Numbered from the stretch's first letter, positions 1 to 8,771 are shown. The stretch: 46,845 nucleotides of DNA from Candidatus Moranbacteria bacterium CG_4_9_14_3_um_filter_44_28 (GCA_002790655.1 PFVO01000043.1:1-46845); one strand, 5' to 3'. Program-made: numbers and translations. The notes: generated from the letters alone by a model not told the origin.

Positions 1-5
1 AAGTC

Positions 6-26
6 AAAAAGCCCGGAGCGGGCCCA
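6..26 (-). terminator. Putative Rho-independent terminator downstream of ftsX
   Basis: Minus strand reads GCCCG-CTC-CGGGC followed by TTTTT, just after the ftsX stop. Confidence 0.6.
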
Positions 27-51
27 TTGAGTCTGGAATTTGCAAAACTCC

Positions 52-963
52 TCAAGTTTTCAAGTATCTCCGAATCGCCAAAAGACTGCTAACAACTCCC
101 AAAAGAGTTCCTAAAATTATCTGGGTGATGAATATCAAAACAAAATATTTTCCAAAATCGGCCTGAATCAGGGCGACATAAGAGGATCCAACAATATAAG
201 GCGTGATTAATTTGACTATCGGGAAAAGAAGAAGCATTGCGATCACCGCCGCGAAACAGCCGTAGATTATTCCTTCGAAAACGAACGGAAGCCGCACAAA
301 ATTATTCGAAGCTCCAACGAGGCGCATAATTTCGATTTCTGTTCCGTGATTATAGATTGTCATTCGGATAACATTGAAAGTAATAAGAATGGCTATCAGG
401 GAAAATAAAGTAAAGAGAAAAACGCCGGTTTTCCTGATTGTTTTTATGGTTGTATTGAAGCGGTCAATGACTAGTTTGTATTGCTGATAATTAACACTGG
501 CAATATTCTCCTTGTAGGCTGAATTTTCCACAGCCTTGGCGATCAAGTCATATTGCTCGGGATTTTTGGCTTTTATATTAATGGAAGCGAGAAGCGGATT
601 TTCATCAACAGCTTCAATGGCTTTCAAAATTTCCGGCTTGCCGACGTTATTGCTTTTGAATTCGGAAAGGGCTCTGTCTTTTGAAATGTAATCGGCTGAT
701 TTCACCTCTTTGTATTTCATGACTTCTGATCGGAAGTCCATTATTTTTGATTCCTCCGTTTCGCTTTTGAAATATACCCGAATATCAATCTTGTCCTGGA
801 TATATTTCAAGCCAAGATTGGCGCTGATACTCAAGACAATAATCACGCTGATTATGAGAAGCGCCAGTGTCAGGATACTCACTGCGGCCACGCTCAAAGA
901 GCCATTTCGGTAAAAATTTTGGAGACCGGATTTGAATGTTCGGGAAATTGTGAGAAAAATCAT
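52..963 (-). CDS. ftsX: Cell division protein FtsX (permease-like ABC subunit)
   Basis: ORF 303 aa; N-terminal TM, extracytoplasmic domain, C-terminal TM bundle with EIEIMRLVGASNNFVRLPFVFEG motif; adjacent to ftsE. Confidence 0.93.
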   Translation of the reverse strand: MIFLTISRTFKSGLQNFYRNGSLSVAAVSILTLALLIISVIIVLSISANLGLKYIQDKIDIRVYFKSETEESKIMDFRSEVMKYKEVKSADYISKDRALSEFKSNNVGKPEILKAIEAVDENPLLASINIKAKNPEQYDLIAKAVENSAYKENIASVNYQQYKLVIDRFNTTIKTIRKTGVFLFTLFSLIAILITFNVIRMTIYNHGTEIEIMRLVGASNNFVRLPFVFEGIIYGCFAAVIAMLLLFPIVKLITPYIVGSSYVALIQADFGKYFVLIFITQIILGTLLGVVSSLLAIRRYLKT

Positions 964-973
964 AATAATATTC

Positions 974-1669
974 TTATATAGCGTATCTGCCCTTGCTGTG
1001 ATCGCGGATAATTCTTCCCTGATCGAGGGTAATCACTCGTCTTTTTATATTATTGACAATGTCTTTAACGTGGGTAGCAAGCAAAACTGTTGTTCCCAAT
1101 TTGTTTATTTTCAGAAGCAATTGAATAATTCCCCAGGCGCTGATTGGATCAAGATTTCCCGTGGGCTCGTCAGCGATAATGAGAGCCGGACGGTGAACGA
1201 GAGCCCTGGCTATAGCGGTGCGTTGTTGCTCCCCGCCGGAAATTTCACTTGGGTAGCTTTCTATTTTGTTTGAAAGGCCGACTATCTCAAGAATCTGCGG
1301 AACGCTTTTTTCAATTTCTTTATTTAGGCAGCCGGAAACTTCCAGGGCAAAAGCTACGTTTTCGTAGACTGTTTTTTTGGGAAGAAGCTTAAAATCCTGA
1401 AATATTGTTCCGATGCGGCGGCGGTGATAAGGAAGCTGTTTCGGGGCGAGTTTGATGATATCTTCTCCGTTGAAAAATATTTCGCCTGAAGTCGGTTTTT
1501 CCTCGGCGGTGATAAGTTTGAGAAGAGTTGATTTTCCCGCGCCGCTGTGTCCGACGATAGAAACAAACTCTCCTTTTGCAATCTCAAAAGTAACGTCATC
1601 AAGGGCGACTGTGTTCATCCCGCCGGTATAAATTTTTTTTATGTTGCGGAAAGTAATCATTTGATGCAA
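974..1669 (-). CDS. ftsE: Cell division ATP-binding protein FtsE
   Basis: Walker A GHSGAGKSTLLK, signature SGGEQQRTAIARAL, Walker B LIIADEPTGNLD. Confidence 0.95.
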   Translation of the reverse strand: MHQMITFRNIKKIYTGGMNTVALDDVTFEIAKGEFVSIVGHSGAGKSTLLKLITAEEKPTSGEIFFNGEDIIKLAPKQLPYHRRRIGTIFQDFKLLPKKTVYENVAFALEVSGCLNKEIEKSVPQILEIVGLSNKIESYPSEISGGEQQRTAIARALVHRPALIIADEPTGNLDPISAWGIIQLLLKINKLGTTVLLATHVKDIVNNIKRRVITLDQGRIIRDHSKGRYAI

Positions 1670-1676
1670 ATGTTAT

Positions 1677-2778
1677 TTATTCACGGGCGTCGGCGATGCA
1701 CTTTTTTAGGTAAGTTTCAATGAAATCGTCTAATTTTCCGCCTAAAACCTCTTCGGGGTTTTTTGATTCAAATTTCGTGCGGTGATCCTTGACAAGTTTA
1801 TACGGATGCAGAACATATGATCGGATCTGGCTTCCCCATTGAATGCCTGCGTGCTCGCCTTTCATTTTTTTCTTTTCTTTTTCTTTTTCTTCAATTTCTT
1901 TCTGAAATAATTTGGCCCGCAGAATTTTGAGGGCCTTTTCTTTGTTTTGAAACTGACTGCGTTCGTTTTGGCAAGAGACGGTTATTCCCGACAGTAAATG
2001 GGTGATTCTCACCGCGCTTTCAGTTTTATTCACGTGCTGTCCTCCGGCTCCTCCCGCCCGAAAAGTGTCAATTTTAAGATCGGTTGGGTCGAATTCGATT
2101 TCTTTTATTTTATCAACTTCCGGCAAAACTTCAACCAGGGCAAAGGATGTCTGCCGGAGATTATTGGCATTGAACGGCGAGAGTCTAACTAGGCGGTGAA
2201 TTCCCGCTTCAGTTTTGAGATATCCATAAGAATAGCGTCCCATTATTTCCAGAGTCGCGCTTTTAATTCCCGCTTCGGACCCTCGTGTCTCGGACATAAT
2301 TTTCGCTTTCCAGCCCTTTCTCTCGGCAAAACGCAGATACATTTGAAGAAGCATTTCGGCCCAATCCTGCGCGTCAGTTCCTCCTGTTCCGCTGTGGATG
2401 GAAAGAATCGCATTCCGGCTGTCAAATTCTCCTTGAAAAAGCGATTCAAATTCAAGCTTCTCCACTCTTTTTTCCAATTCACGCAGCTGATTTGAAATTT
2501 CGTCCGTCAAACTTTTATCGCCTTTGGCAATATCAGCTATTTCAAGTAGATTGTCAGCCTCGGCTTCCAAATTAGTTATTTCAGCTGCGTCATTGCGCAG
2601 GCCTTCCAATTTTTGTGTTATTTTTTGCGCCTCTTCCCGGTTTTGCCAAAAATTTTCTTTTTCAGCTTTTCTTTCGAGATCCCGGATTCTTTTTTTCTTT
2701 TTGGGCAAGTCAAAGACAGTCACCCGCGAGGGTGATTCTTTTCTGAAGCTCTTTGATTTTAGAAATAATTTCCTGCAT
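1677..2778 (-). CDS. prfB: Peptide chain release factor 2, probably expressed through a +1 programmed frameshift
   Basis: GGQHVNKTESAVRITH motif. The supplied ORF starts at 2723, but an upstream zero frame from ATG 2778-2776 (MQEIISKIKELQKRITLAGDCL) ends at CTT TGA C (2715-2709); a +1 shift continues into DLPKKKKRIRDLERK. Confidence 0.93.
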
Positions 2779-2848
2779 TGAAGTTATTTTATCACAGAAT
2801 GAAACATATTGCCAGAACAATAATAATTGCTATAATTTGTTTGTAATC

Positions 2849-2919
2849 GCGGGTGTAGTATAGTGGTAATACGTGACCTTCCCAAGGTCAAGTCGTGGGT
2901 TCAATTCCCATCATCCGCT
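2849..2919 (+). tRNA. tRNA-Gly (anticodon CCC)
   Basis: Cloverleaf: acceptor GCGGGTG/CATCCGC, anticodon arm GACCT-TCCCAAG-type loop with CCC, T-loop GTTCAATTCCC; no encoded CCA. Confidence 0.9.
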
Positions 2920-2930
2920 CAAAAATTTAA

Positions 2931-2953
2931 GCCTGCGTAGCTCAATTGGCAGA
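2931..2953 (+). pseudogene. tRNA 5'-end remnant (acceptor + D-arm only)
   Basis: gcctgcgtagctcaattggcaga resembles a tRNA 5' part but lacks anticodon and T arms. Confidence 0.5.
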
Positions 2954-2960
2954 TTTACCC

Positions 2961-2999
2961 GCCGCCTTAGCTCAGCTGGTAGAGCAGCACTTTCGCTTG
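2961..2999 (+). pseudogene. Truncated tRNA (acceptor 5', D-arm and partial anticodon arm)
   Basis: gccgccttagctcagctggtagagcagcactttcgcttg ends abruptly at a cccgcaccattt motif; no T-arm follows before the next tRNA. Confidence 0.6.
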
Positions 3000-3012
3000 T
3001 CCCGCACCATTT

Positions 3013-3084
3013 GCCGAGATAGCTCAATGGTAGAGCAATACTTTCGTAAAGTAGAGGTTATGGGTTCGAGTCCCATTCTCGGCT
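3013..3084 (+). tRNA. tRNA-Thr (anticodon CGT)
   Basis: Acceptor GCCGAGA/TCTCGGC, anticodon arm TACTT-TCGTA-AAGTA, T-loop GGTTCGAGTCCC. Confidence 0.88.
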
Positions 3085-3120
3085 CAAGTAAATGCTGGTA
3101 AATAACGTATAAGTTAAGAG

Positions 3121-3166
3121 TTCGCCCGGTCATCCGACCGGGCGCCCCGTCGAATGACGGGGCGAA
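3121..3166. repeat. Two abutting GC-rich hairpins
   Basis: CGCCCGGTC-ATCC-GACCGGGCG followed by GCCCCGTC-GAAT-GACGGGGC; the two share one G. Confidence 0.75.
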
Positions 3167-3185
3167 TCTCACTTCCAGCTCAAAC

Positions 3186-3221
3186 TAAAACCCGACTTTG
3201 TTTCTGGAGCCGGGTTTTTGC
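3186..3221. terminator. Likely bidirectional terminator between the tRNA cluster and the PpiC gene
   Basis: aaaacccgac...gccgggttttt; A-run upstream and T-run downstream. Confidence 0.65.
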
Positions 3222-3230
3222 GAGGATAGT

Positions 3231-4301
3231 TTAGGGAAATACCGATGGATCTCCCTGTGAATTAACCGAGAGGTTCTTTTCGAATTCGCGGAGTTCCGCG
3301 TTGGCGAATTCAGCCTGACCTTCATCCGTGTTCCATTGGAAATCATGAAGAAAGATTACAACTCCATAGTCCTTCATTTTTTCCTTGAGCCAGTCGGCAA
3401 ACGTCGTTGTTTTCACAAAAATTTGGCGAAGATGCATCATGTCTTTTCCGTCTTCAATTTTCTTTTCTTCAAGCTTGATGATATGAAATCCGAGCGGGCT
3501 GGAAATTACATCACTGATTTCCCCGATTTTCATTGAAAAAGATTTTTCGGCGACGGGCTCGACAAGCTGTTCTCTGGTTGACCAGCCCAAATCTCCTCCG
3601 TTTTCGGCGCTTTTTCCTTCCGATGACTCGCGGGCTATTTGAGCGAAGTCTTTCTTGTTTTTAACGGTCTTTTCCCAGAGAGAATTGGCTTTTTTTTGCT
3701 GGTTTTCGGTGTCGACCTCGCTGGCGAAAGACTCGGCCAGGCTTTTGGCGTAAAGTTCGGGTTTTACCACTTTCTGTTCAAAGTCATTGAGCGTCCAGCC
3801 ATAAAGACGAGCCAAATCACTAACAAGTTTTTCCCGGTTGCCGAATTGACTGATGCTGTCGGCCACTTGTTGTTCAACCATCCGGTCGGTGATTTTCACG
3901 CCTCGCTTTTGAGCCAGATCTTCAATGATTTTATTTTCGATCATTTTGTTGATGATTTCCTTTTCTTTTATCCTAAGCCTTTTTTGTCCCTGTTCCGTAC
4001 TGAAATCAACCCGCATGCCGACTTGCTCGAAATCTTGAGACTCATAAAATTTTTTGACGGCGGAAACGTTGTTTTTAATTTCGTTGAAGCTGATGAATCC
4101 GGCTCCGCGGATATAGACGGCGGGAAAGGGAATTATTTTCTCCGCGAGGCGGACTAAGTGGCTATTTGAATTATATTTATAAATGGCAATCGCTAAAGTC
4201 GAGAGCAGTATAAAAATCAGGACAACCGCGCTTATGACGCCAACCAGAATTTTAATCTTTTCTTTTTTGCGCATAATATTGTTGATAATTTTAATTCTCA
4301 C
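3231..4301 (-). CDS. PpiC/SurA-type parvulin peptidyl-prolyl isomerase, membrane anchored
   Basis: N-terminal TM; SurA_N-like helix region; rotamase motifs ENGGDLGWSTREQLVEPV and PLGFHIIKLEE. Confidence 0.85.
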   Translation of the reverse strand: MRIKIINNIMRKKEKIKILVGVISAVVLIFILLSTLAIAIYKYNSNSHLVRLAEKIIPFPAVYIRGAGFISFNEIKNNVSAVKKFYESQDFEQVGMRVDFSTEQGQKRLRIKEKEIINKMIENKIIEDLAQKRGVKITDRMVEQQVADSISQFGNREKLVSDLARLYGWTLNDFEQKVVKPELYAKSLAESFASEVDTENQQKKANSLWEKTVKNKKDFAQIARESSEGKSAENGGDLGWSTREQLVEPVAEKSFSMKIGEISDVISSPLGFHIIKLEEKKIEDGKDMMHLRQIFVKTTTFADWLKEKMKDYGVVIFLHDFQWNTDEGQAEFANAELREFEKNLSVNSQGDPSVFP

Positions 4302-4711
4302 TCAAAAAAGAATTTCAGCCATTTTTGCCAGTTGGGCGACTTGTCTTCCGCATAATTCGTATTGGGATCTTGTTTTGCATTTTTGGCTTCCTTTTGCCGC
4401 TCCAATTCTTTCCGAAGGACAATCATTCGTTCGTCCTCCTTTTGAAGATTGAGCTTTTCGCGAGCTTCCTTCTCTTGAAATTCTTTAGTCGAAAGGTAGG
4501 ATATAAAATTCTCAAGCTCGCTGTTTTCCTGATTCATTTTTTGGATTTCCGATTGCAAATTTTCAATCTCCTTTTGGATTTGGCGTTTGCGATAAGTTTC
4601 TTTTCCAAGCGATATACCGATCAGCACCAGGATGACGAGGCCGGCGATAAAAAACAATCCCGTGAAAATCCCAACGCTTTTTTTTGCTTTTTCTTTTCTG
4701 ATTCTACCCAT
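4298..4711 (-). CDS. FtsB/DivIC-like septum formation initiator
   Basis: Single N-terminal TM followed by coiled coil (QKEIENLQSEIQKMNQENSELENFISYLSTKEFQEKEAREKLNLQKEDE). Confidence 0.75.
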   Translation of the reverse strand: MGRIRKEKAKKSVGIFTGLFFIAGLVILVLIGISLGKETYRKRQIQKEIENLQSEIQKMNQENSELENFISYLSTKEFQEKEAREKLNLQKEDERMIVLRKELERQKEAKNAKQDPNTNYAEDKSPNWQKWLKFFFE

Positions 4712-4725
4712 CTATTGATTGAATT

Positions 4726-4836
4726 TCAAAAACTTCCCATCATAGGGGCGATTGTAAAAGCAATCATCGAGAGAACAGCGAGGATGGTTATTATGATCCA
4801 AAATATTTTTATTTTTCGTCGGTAGCGAGCTCTCAT
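4726..4836 (-). CDS. Small single-TM membrane peptide (36 aa), below the ORF-track cutoff
   Basis: ATG..TGA encoding MRARYRRKIKIFWIIITILAVLSMIAFTIAPMMGSF; fits between ftsB-like gene and lepA on the same strand; basic N-terminus plus one TM helix. Confidence 0.5.
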   Translation of the reverse strand: MRARYRRKIKIFWIIITILAVLSMIAFTIAPMMGSF

Positions 4837-4858
4837 AATATCTTTATCAATTATAGCA

Positions 4859-6730
4859 CTACTTTCGTAAAACCGCCAAAAAGGCGGAGCTGGGGATTTC
4901 GACCCGGCCGATTTGGGTCATTTTTTTCTTTCCTTTTTTCTGTTTTTCAAGAAGCTTTCTTTTGCGGGTGACGTCTCCGCCGTAAAGTTTCGCCGTCACG
5001 TCTTTCCGGAAGGCTTTCAATGTTTCGCGGGCGAGGATTTTTCCGCCGACTGTCGCTTGAAGCGCCACCTGGAAATTCTGGCGGGGAATAAATTCTTTCA
5101 ATTTTTCAACCATTCCTTTTCCTTCGGAGAACGTGTTTTGGCGCGGAACGATGCGCGAGAAGGCTTCCACTCTGTCGCCAGCCACAAGAATGTCGAGTTT
5201 CACAAGGTCATTCGGCCGGTACCCGATAAATTCATAATTCATTGAAGCAAAGCCGCTAGAGGCGCTTTTCAATTTGTCATGAAGGTCAATGATGACGTCA
5301 GTGAGCGGAGATTCGAAAGTGAGAATTATTCTGTCGCTGTCGATGTATTCGGTGTTTTTGTATTCGGCTCGAGTAGCCCTCATCAGTCCCATAATCGCGC
5401 CAAGATATTTTGACGGCGAGATGATGTCAAGTTTCACATAAGGCTCTTCAATTGATTCAATAACAGACGGATCAGGCATTTCCAAGGGAGAATAAATTTT
5501 TAATTTTTCATTTTTACTTTTTAATTTGATCTTGTAAACCACGCTTGGCGTCGTGATCACCGGATCAATCTCAAATTCCCGCTTCAGCCTTTCCTGAATG
5601 ATTTCTATATGAAGGAGTCCCAAAAACCCGCAGCGGAATCCCCGGCCAAGAGCGAGATTTGCTTCCGGCTCAAATGTGAAGGCGGCGTCGTTGAGTTTCA
5701 GCTTTCCCAGAGCGTCGCGCATGAAATTATAGTCGCTTCCTTCTTTTGGATAAAAGCTGGCATAAACCATCGGCTTGACTTCCTTGTAGCCGGGCAGACT
5801 CGCAATCTGTAGTTTGTAACTTGTAGCCGTTATGGTATCGCCGACACGGCAGTCCTCAACGCTTTTGAAGCCAGTGGCAATGTAGCCGATTTCTCCGGCG
5901 GTCAGTTTGTTTATTTCGGTTAGTTCTGGAGAAAAGTAACCAACTTCAATTACGGAGCTTTCCTGCTTTGTGGCCATCGTGAAAATTTTGTCTTCGGCTT
6001 TCACTTCGCCGTCAATAATTTTCACATAAGCCAGAACACCCTTGTATGAATCGTATTTTGAATCAAAAATGAGCGCTCGAAGCGGCTTTTCATTTTCACC
6101 TTTGGGCGGCGGGATTTTTTCGATGACTTTTTCGAGAATTTTTTCCACGCCTTCTCCTGTCTTTCCGCTGGCTTCGAGAATTTCTTCAGCTTTGCATCCG
6201 AGAAGATGCACAATTTCTTTTTTCGTTTTTTCAATTTCGGCGTTCGGGAGATCAATTTTATTCACCGCTGAAATTATTTCGAGATTTTGCTCGACGGCCT
6301 GGTACAAATTCGCGACCGTCTGCGCCTGCACGCCCTTGGTCGCGTCCACAAGAAGCACCGCTCCTTCGACGGCGGCAAGGGACCGGGAAACTTCGTAGGA
6401 GAAGTCCACGTGCCCGGGGGTGTCTATTAAATTCAGGATAAATTTGCCATCAGAAAGGTTCGACCTTGAGGAATCCCGACAGCGGAGCTGTCGGGAGGAA
6501 AAGGTCGAACCTTGGCCGGAAGTTCGATAATTATAAATCATCCTCACTGGCTGTAGCTTTATCGTGATTCCCTTTTCCCGCTCCAAATCCATCGTATCAA
6601 GAAGTTGCTCTTTCATTTTCCGCTGCTCGACGGTTTTCGTGATTTCAAGCATCCGATCGGCGAGAGTCGACTTGCCGTGATCGATGTGGGCAATTATTAC
6701 AAAATTTCGGATATTTTGCTGGTTAGCCAT
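4859..6730 (-). CDS. lepA: Elongation factor 4 (LepA), with an in-frame palindromic insertion
   Basis: AHIDHGKSTLADRM, DTPGHVDFSYEVSRSLAAVEGA, C-terminal KKKMTQIGRVEIPSSAFLAVL; an extra segment interrupts the loop before DGKFILNLIDTPGH. Confidence 0.96.
   Translation of the reverse strand: MANQQNIRNFVIIAHIDHGKSTLADRMLEITKTVEQRKMKEQLLDTMDLEREKGITIKLQPVRMIYNYRTSGQGSTFSSRQLRCRDSSRSNLSDGKFILNLIDTPGHVDFSYEVSRSLAAVEGAVLLVDATKGVQAQTVANLYQAVEQNLEIISAVNKIDLPNAEIEKTKKEIVHLLGCKAEEILEASGKTGEGVEKILEKVIEKIPPPKGENEKPLRALIFDSKYDSYKGVLAYVKIIDGEVKAEDKIFTMATKQESSVIEVGYFSPELTEINKLTAGEIGYIATGFKSVEDCRVGDTITATSYKLQIASLPGYKEVKPMVYASFYPKEGSDYNFMRDALGKLKLNDAAFTFEPEANLALGRGFRCGFLGLLHIEIIQERLKREFEIDPVITTPSVVYKIKLKSKNEKLKIYSPLEMPDPSVIESIEEPYVKLDIISPSKYLGAIMGLMRATRAEYKNTEYIDSDRIILTFESPLTDVIIDLHDKLKSASSGFASMNYEFIGYRPNDLVKLDILVAGDRVEAFSRIVPRQNTFSEGKGMVEKLKEFIPRQNFQVALQATVGGKILARETLKAFRKDVTAKLYGGDVTRKRKLLEKQKKGKKKMTQIGRVEIPSSAFLAVLRK
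6455..6513. repeat. 59-bp nested perfect palindrome inserted in-frame in lepA
   Basis: Outer 13-bp arms AAGGTTCGACCTT/AAGGTCGAACCTT; inner 9-bp arms CCCGACAGC/GCTGTCGGG with GGA loop. Confidence 0.9.
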
Positions 6731-6776
6731 AGGTTTAATCTAACTATTTTTCAGATACTTAGCAATAGCCTCAGAC

Positions 6777-6806
6777 AAAAATATGCCTTATAAAAGGCAT
6801 ATTTAT
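6777..6806 (-). terminator. Putative terminator downstream of the 77-aa membrane ORF
   Basis: Minus strand AAATATGCCTT-TTAT-AAGGCATATTTTTG. Confidence 0.55.
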
Positions 6807-6846
6807 TTTAGAGTCTATTGAAGCTGGACCTTGAAAGTAAATGAGC

Positions 6847-7080
6847 TTATTTCGCTTTATTTTTTTCTGACCGCCGTAATTTAATCGAATCGTATATTGC
6901 GGCAATTATAAAAATAATCTGCAAAATAATAAAAATTAGGTCACCGAGATGAATACTGTAAATTTCCAGACATATTCCCCCGATTATATATAGTATGTCT
7001 TGGATAAATCTTTTTTTATTGACGATGCCGATTGATATCAATAGTAATCCCAAGGCACCGATAAATTTAAATATCGACAT
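6847..7080 (-). CDS. Small multi-TM membrane protein, unknown function
   Basis: 77 aa ORF with about 3 predicted TM helices and a basic C-terminus; same strand as neighbours; terminator follows. Confidence 0.6.
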   Translation of the reverse strand: MSIFKFIGALGLLLISIGIVNKKRFIQDILYIIGGICLEIYSIHLGDLIFIILQIIFIIAAIYDSIKLRRSEKNKAK

Positions 7081-7136
7081 ACTTTCAATTTACATATTAT
7101 CCGAGATCCGATCTCGAATAATACCTTATACAAGCC

Positions 7137-8771
7137 CTATATCCCGCTCGCTTCTGTCGGGTCTTCGGGTAAAGTCTGGCGAAAACGGAAAATTTTTCCA
7201 GTAAGAAGTCTTTTGACGGATTCGAATTCTTCAAGCCGCAGGAACTGCGAGAAAAGGAGATAAACGAGAATTCCGGCGCCGCCGCTCGTCAAAAGTTGCG
7301 TGAAAACTCCAACAAAAGTGTCCAGATTAGTGTAGGGCCCGATGAGATATTTGACAAGCTGGGCCGTGAGTCCCGCAGAGAGCGCGGCAATCGCGAATTT
7401 TGCGACTGACGAGACTATTTTTTTATCATCAAGATCCCCCAGCTTGCGGCGAAGAATAAAAAACAGAAGGAGCATATTAGTGATACTCGCGGCGGAGAAC
7501 GCCCAGACAAGGCCGAGCACGCCGAATTTCATTGAAAGAAAAATTGCCAAACCCAGATTAATTGCTTCACTGACAAGGCCTGTTAAAAAAGGTATTCGGG
7601 TGTTATGGAGAGCGTAAAACGACCGCGCCAGAAGCGGCAGAGAACTTTGGGCAAAGAGGCTCACCGCAAAAATTCCCAGCGACTGAAAAGTGAGAATGGT
7701 GTCTTCCCAGTTGAATTTTCCCGATCCCAGAATTACCCGAACCGTTTGCGCCCGGAGAATGATAAGCAAAACGCTGGTCGGGATGACGAAATACAGGATT
7801 TGACGGAAGGTTTGGGAAAAATTTCGCACAAAAACTTCCCGCTCGTCTTTGGCGGCGTGATGCGACAAGACCGGGAAAACCGCCAGCGCGAAAGGAATGG
7901 CAAAAACTCCCAGCGGAAAACTCTGCAGGTTGTTGGCAAAATTGAAAACAGCGAGACTCCCGGCGGCAAGAGTTGAAGCGATTATTGTAATGATGAGCAA
8001 ATTTATCTGCGTCACGGCCAGTCCCATTGTGCGGGGAATCATAAGCTTTAAAACTTTTCGAAGATGATGATTTTTGAAATGGAAAAGAGGCGTGAAAGAA
8101 AAACCGGTTGTTTTCACGGCTGGGTATTGAAGAAACATATGAAGAAAAGCTCCGAGGACAACACCCCAGGCAAGTCCGGCGATGCCGAATGGCTTTACGA
8201 AGAACAAGACACCGATGATTATTCCGAGGTTATACATTATCGGCGCCAGTGAATAAACCAAAAATCTTTTGAAAGAATTGAGAATGCCGCCGAAAATTCC
8301 GCTCACGCCCAAAAAAATCGGGCTCAAGAACATTATTCTTGTGAGGTGAATGACCTGCGTCATCTTTTCGCCGGAGAATCCGGGAGTGATCAGCCTCATC
8401 AGCTGCGGCGTGAAAATTGCAAAAATAGCGCTAATTGCAAGTAATACCAAAAGAGCTACGCTCAAAAGATTATTGGCAAGATTCCAGGCTTCTTTTTCTT
8501 CGTCTCTTGCGATAAGGCTTGTAAAAACAGGAATGAACGCGGCGCTTAAAGCTCCAAGAATAAGAAGATTATAAATCAAATCCGGCACCCGAAAAGCGGC
8601 GTAATAGACGTCGAGCGTATCCCCTGCTCCGAATTGAGAAGCCAAAATCCGGTCGCGGATGAGTCCCAGTACCCGGCTCAAAACACCCGCCGCGGCAATA
8701 ATAAGCGCGGCGGAGTTGATGGATGAGGAGGGATGGGAGTTGGTGAGTTTATTGGTTAGGGTTTTGATCAC
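7137..8771 (-). CDS. murJ: Lipid II flippase MurJ (MviN)
   Basis: AGVLSRVLGLIRDRILASQFGAGDTLDVYYAAFRVPDLIYNLLILGALSAAFIPVF N-terminus and repeated TM topology. Confidence 0.95.
   Translation of the reverse strand: MIKTLTNKLTNSHPSSSINSAALIIAAAGVLSRVLGLIRDRILASQFGAGDTLDVYYAAFRVPDLIYNLLILGALSAAFIPVFTSLIARDEEKEAWNLANNLLSVALLVLLAISAIFAIFTPQLMRLITPGFSGEKMTQVIHLTRIMFLSPIFLGVSGIFGGILNSFKRFLVYSLAPIMYNLGIIIGVLFFVKPFGIAGLAWGVVLGAFLHMFLQYPAVKTTGFSFTPLFHFKNHHLRKVLKLMIPRTMGLAVTQINLLIITIIASTLAAGSLAVFNFANNLQSFPLGVFAIPFALAVFPVLSHHAAKDEREVFVRNFSQTFRQILYFVIPTSVLLIILRAQTVRVILGSGKFNWEDTILTFQSLGIFAVSLFAQSSLPLLARSFYALHNTRIPFLTGLVSEAINLGLAIFLSMKFGVLGLVWAFSAASITNMLLLFFILRRKLGDLDDKKIVSSVAKFAIAALSAGLTAQLVKYLIGPYTNLDTFVGVFTQLLTSGGAGILVYLLFSQFLRLEEFESVKRLLTGKIFRFRQTLPEDPTEASGI

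Noticed and set aside
2972-3172. 66-aa minus-strand ORF across tRNA region
   Set aside because: It is the reverse complement of tRNAs, tRNA fragments and hairpins; not a plausible protein.
3639-4157. 172-aa plus-strand ORF
   Set aside because: Antisense to the PpiC-like gene; no domain.
5489-5535. A/T-rich KLKSKNEKLKI stretch in LepA resembling iterated spacer sequence
   Set aside because: Alignment from memory with E. coli LepA gives almost the same segment length (about 1 residue difference), so an insertion is not supported.
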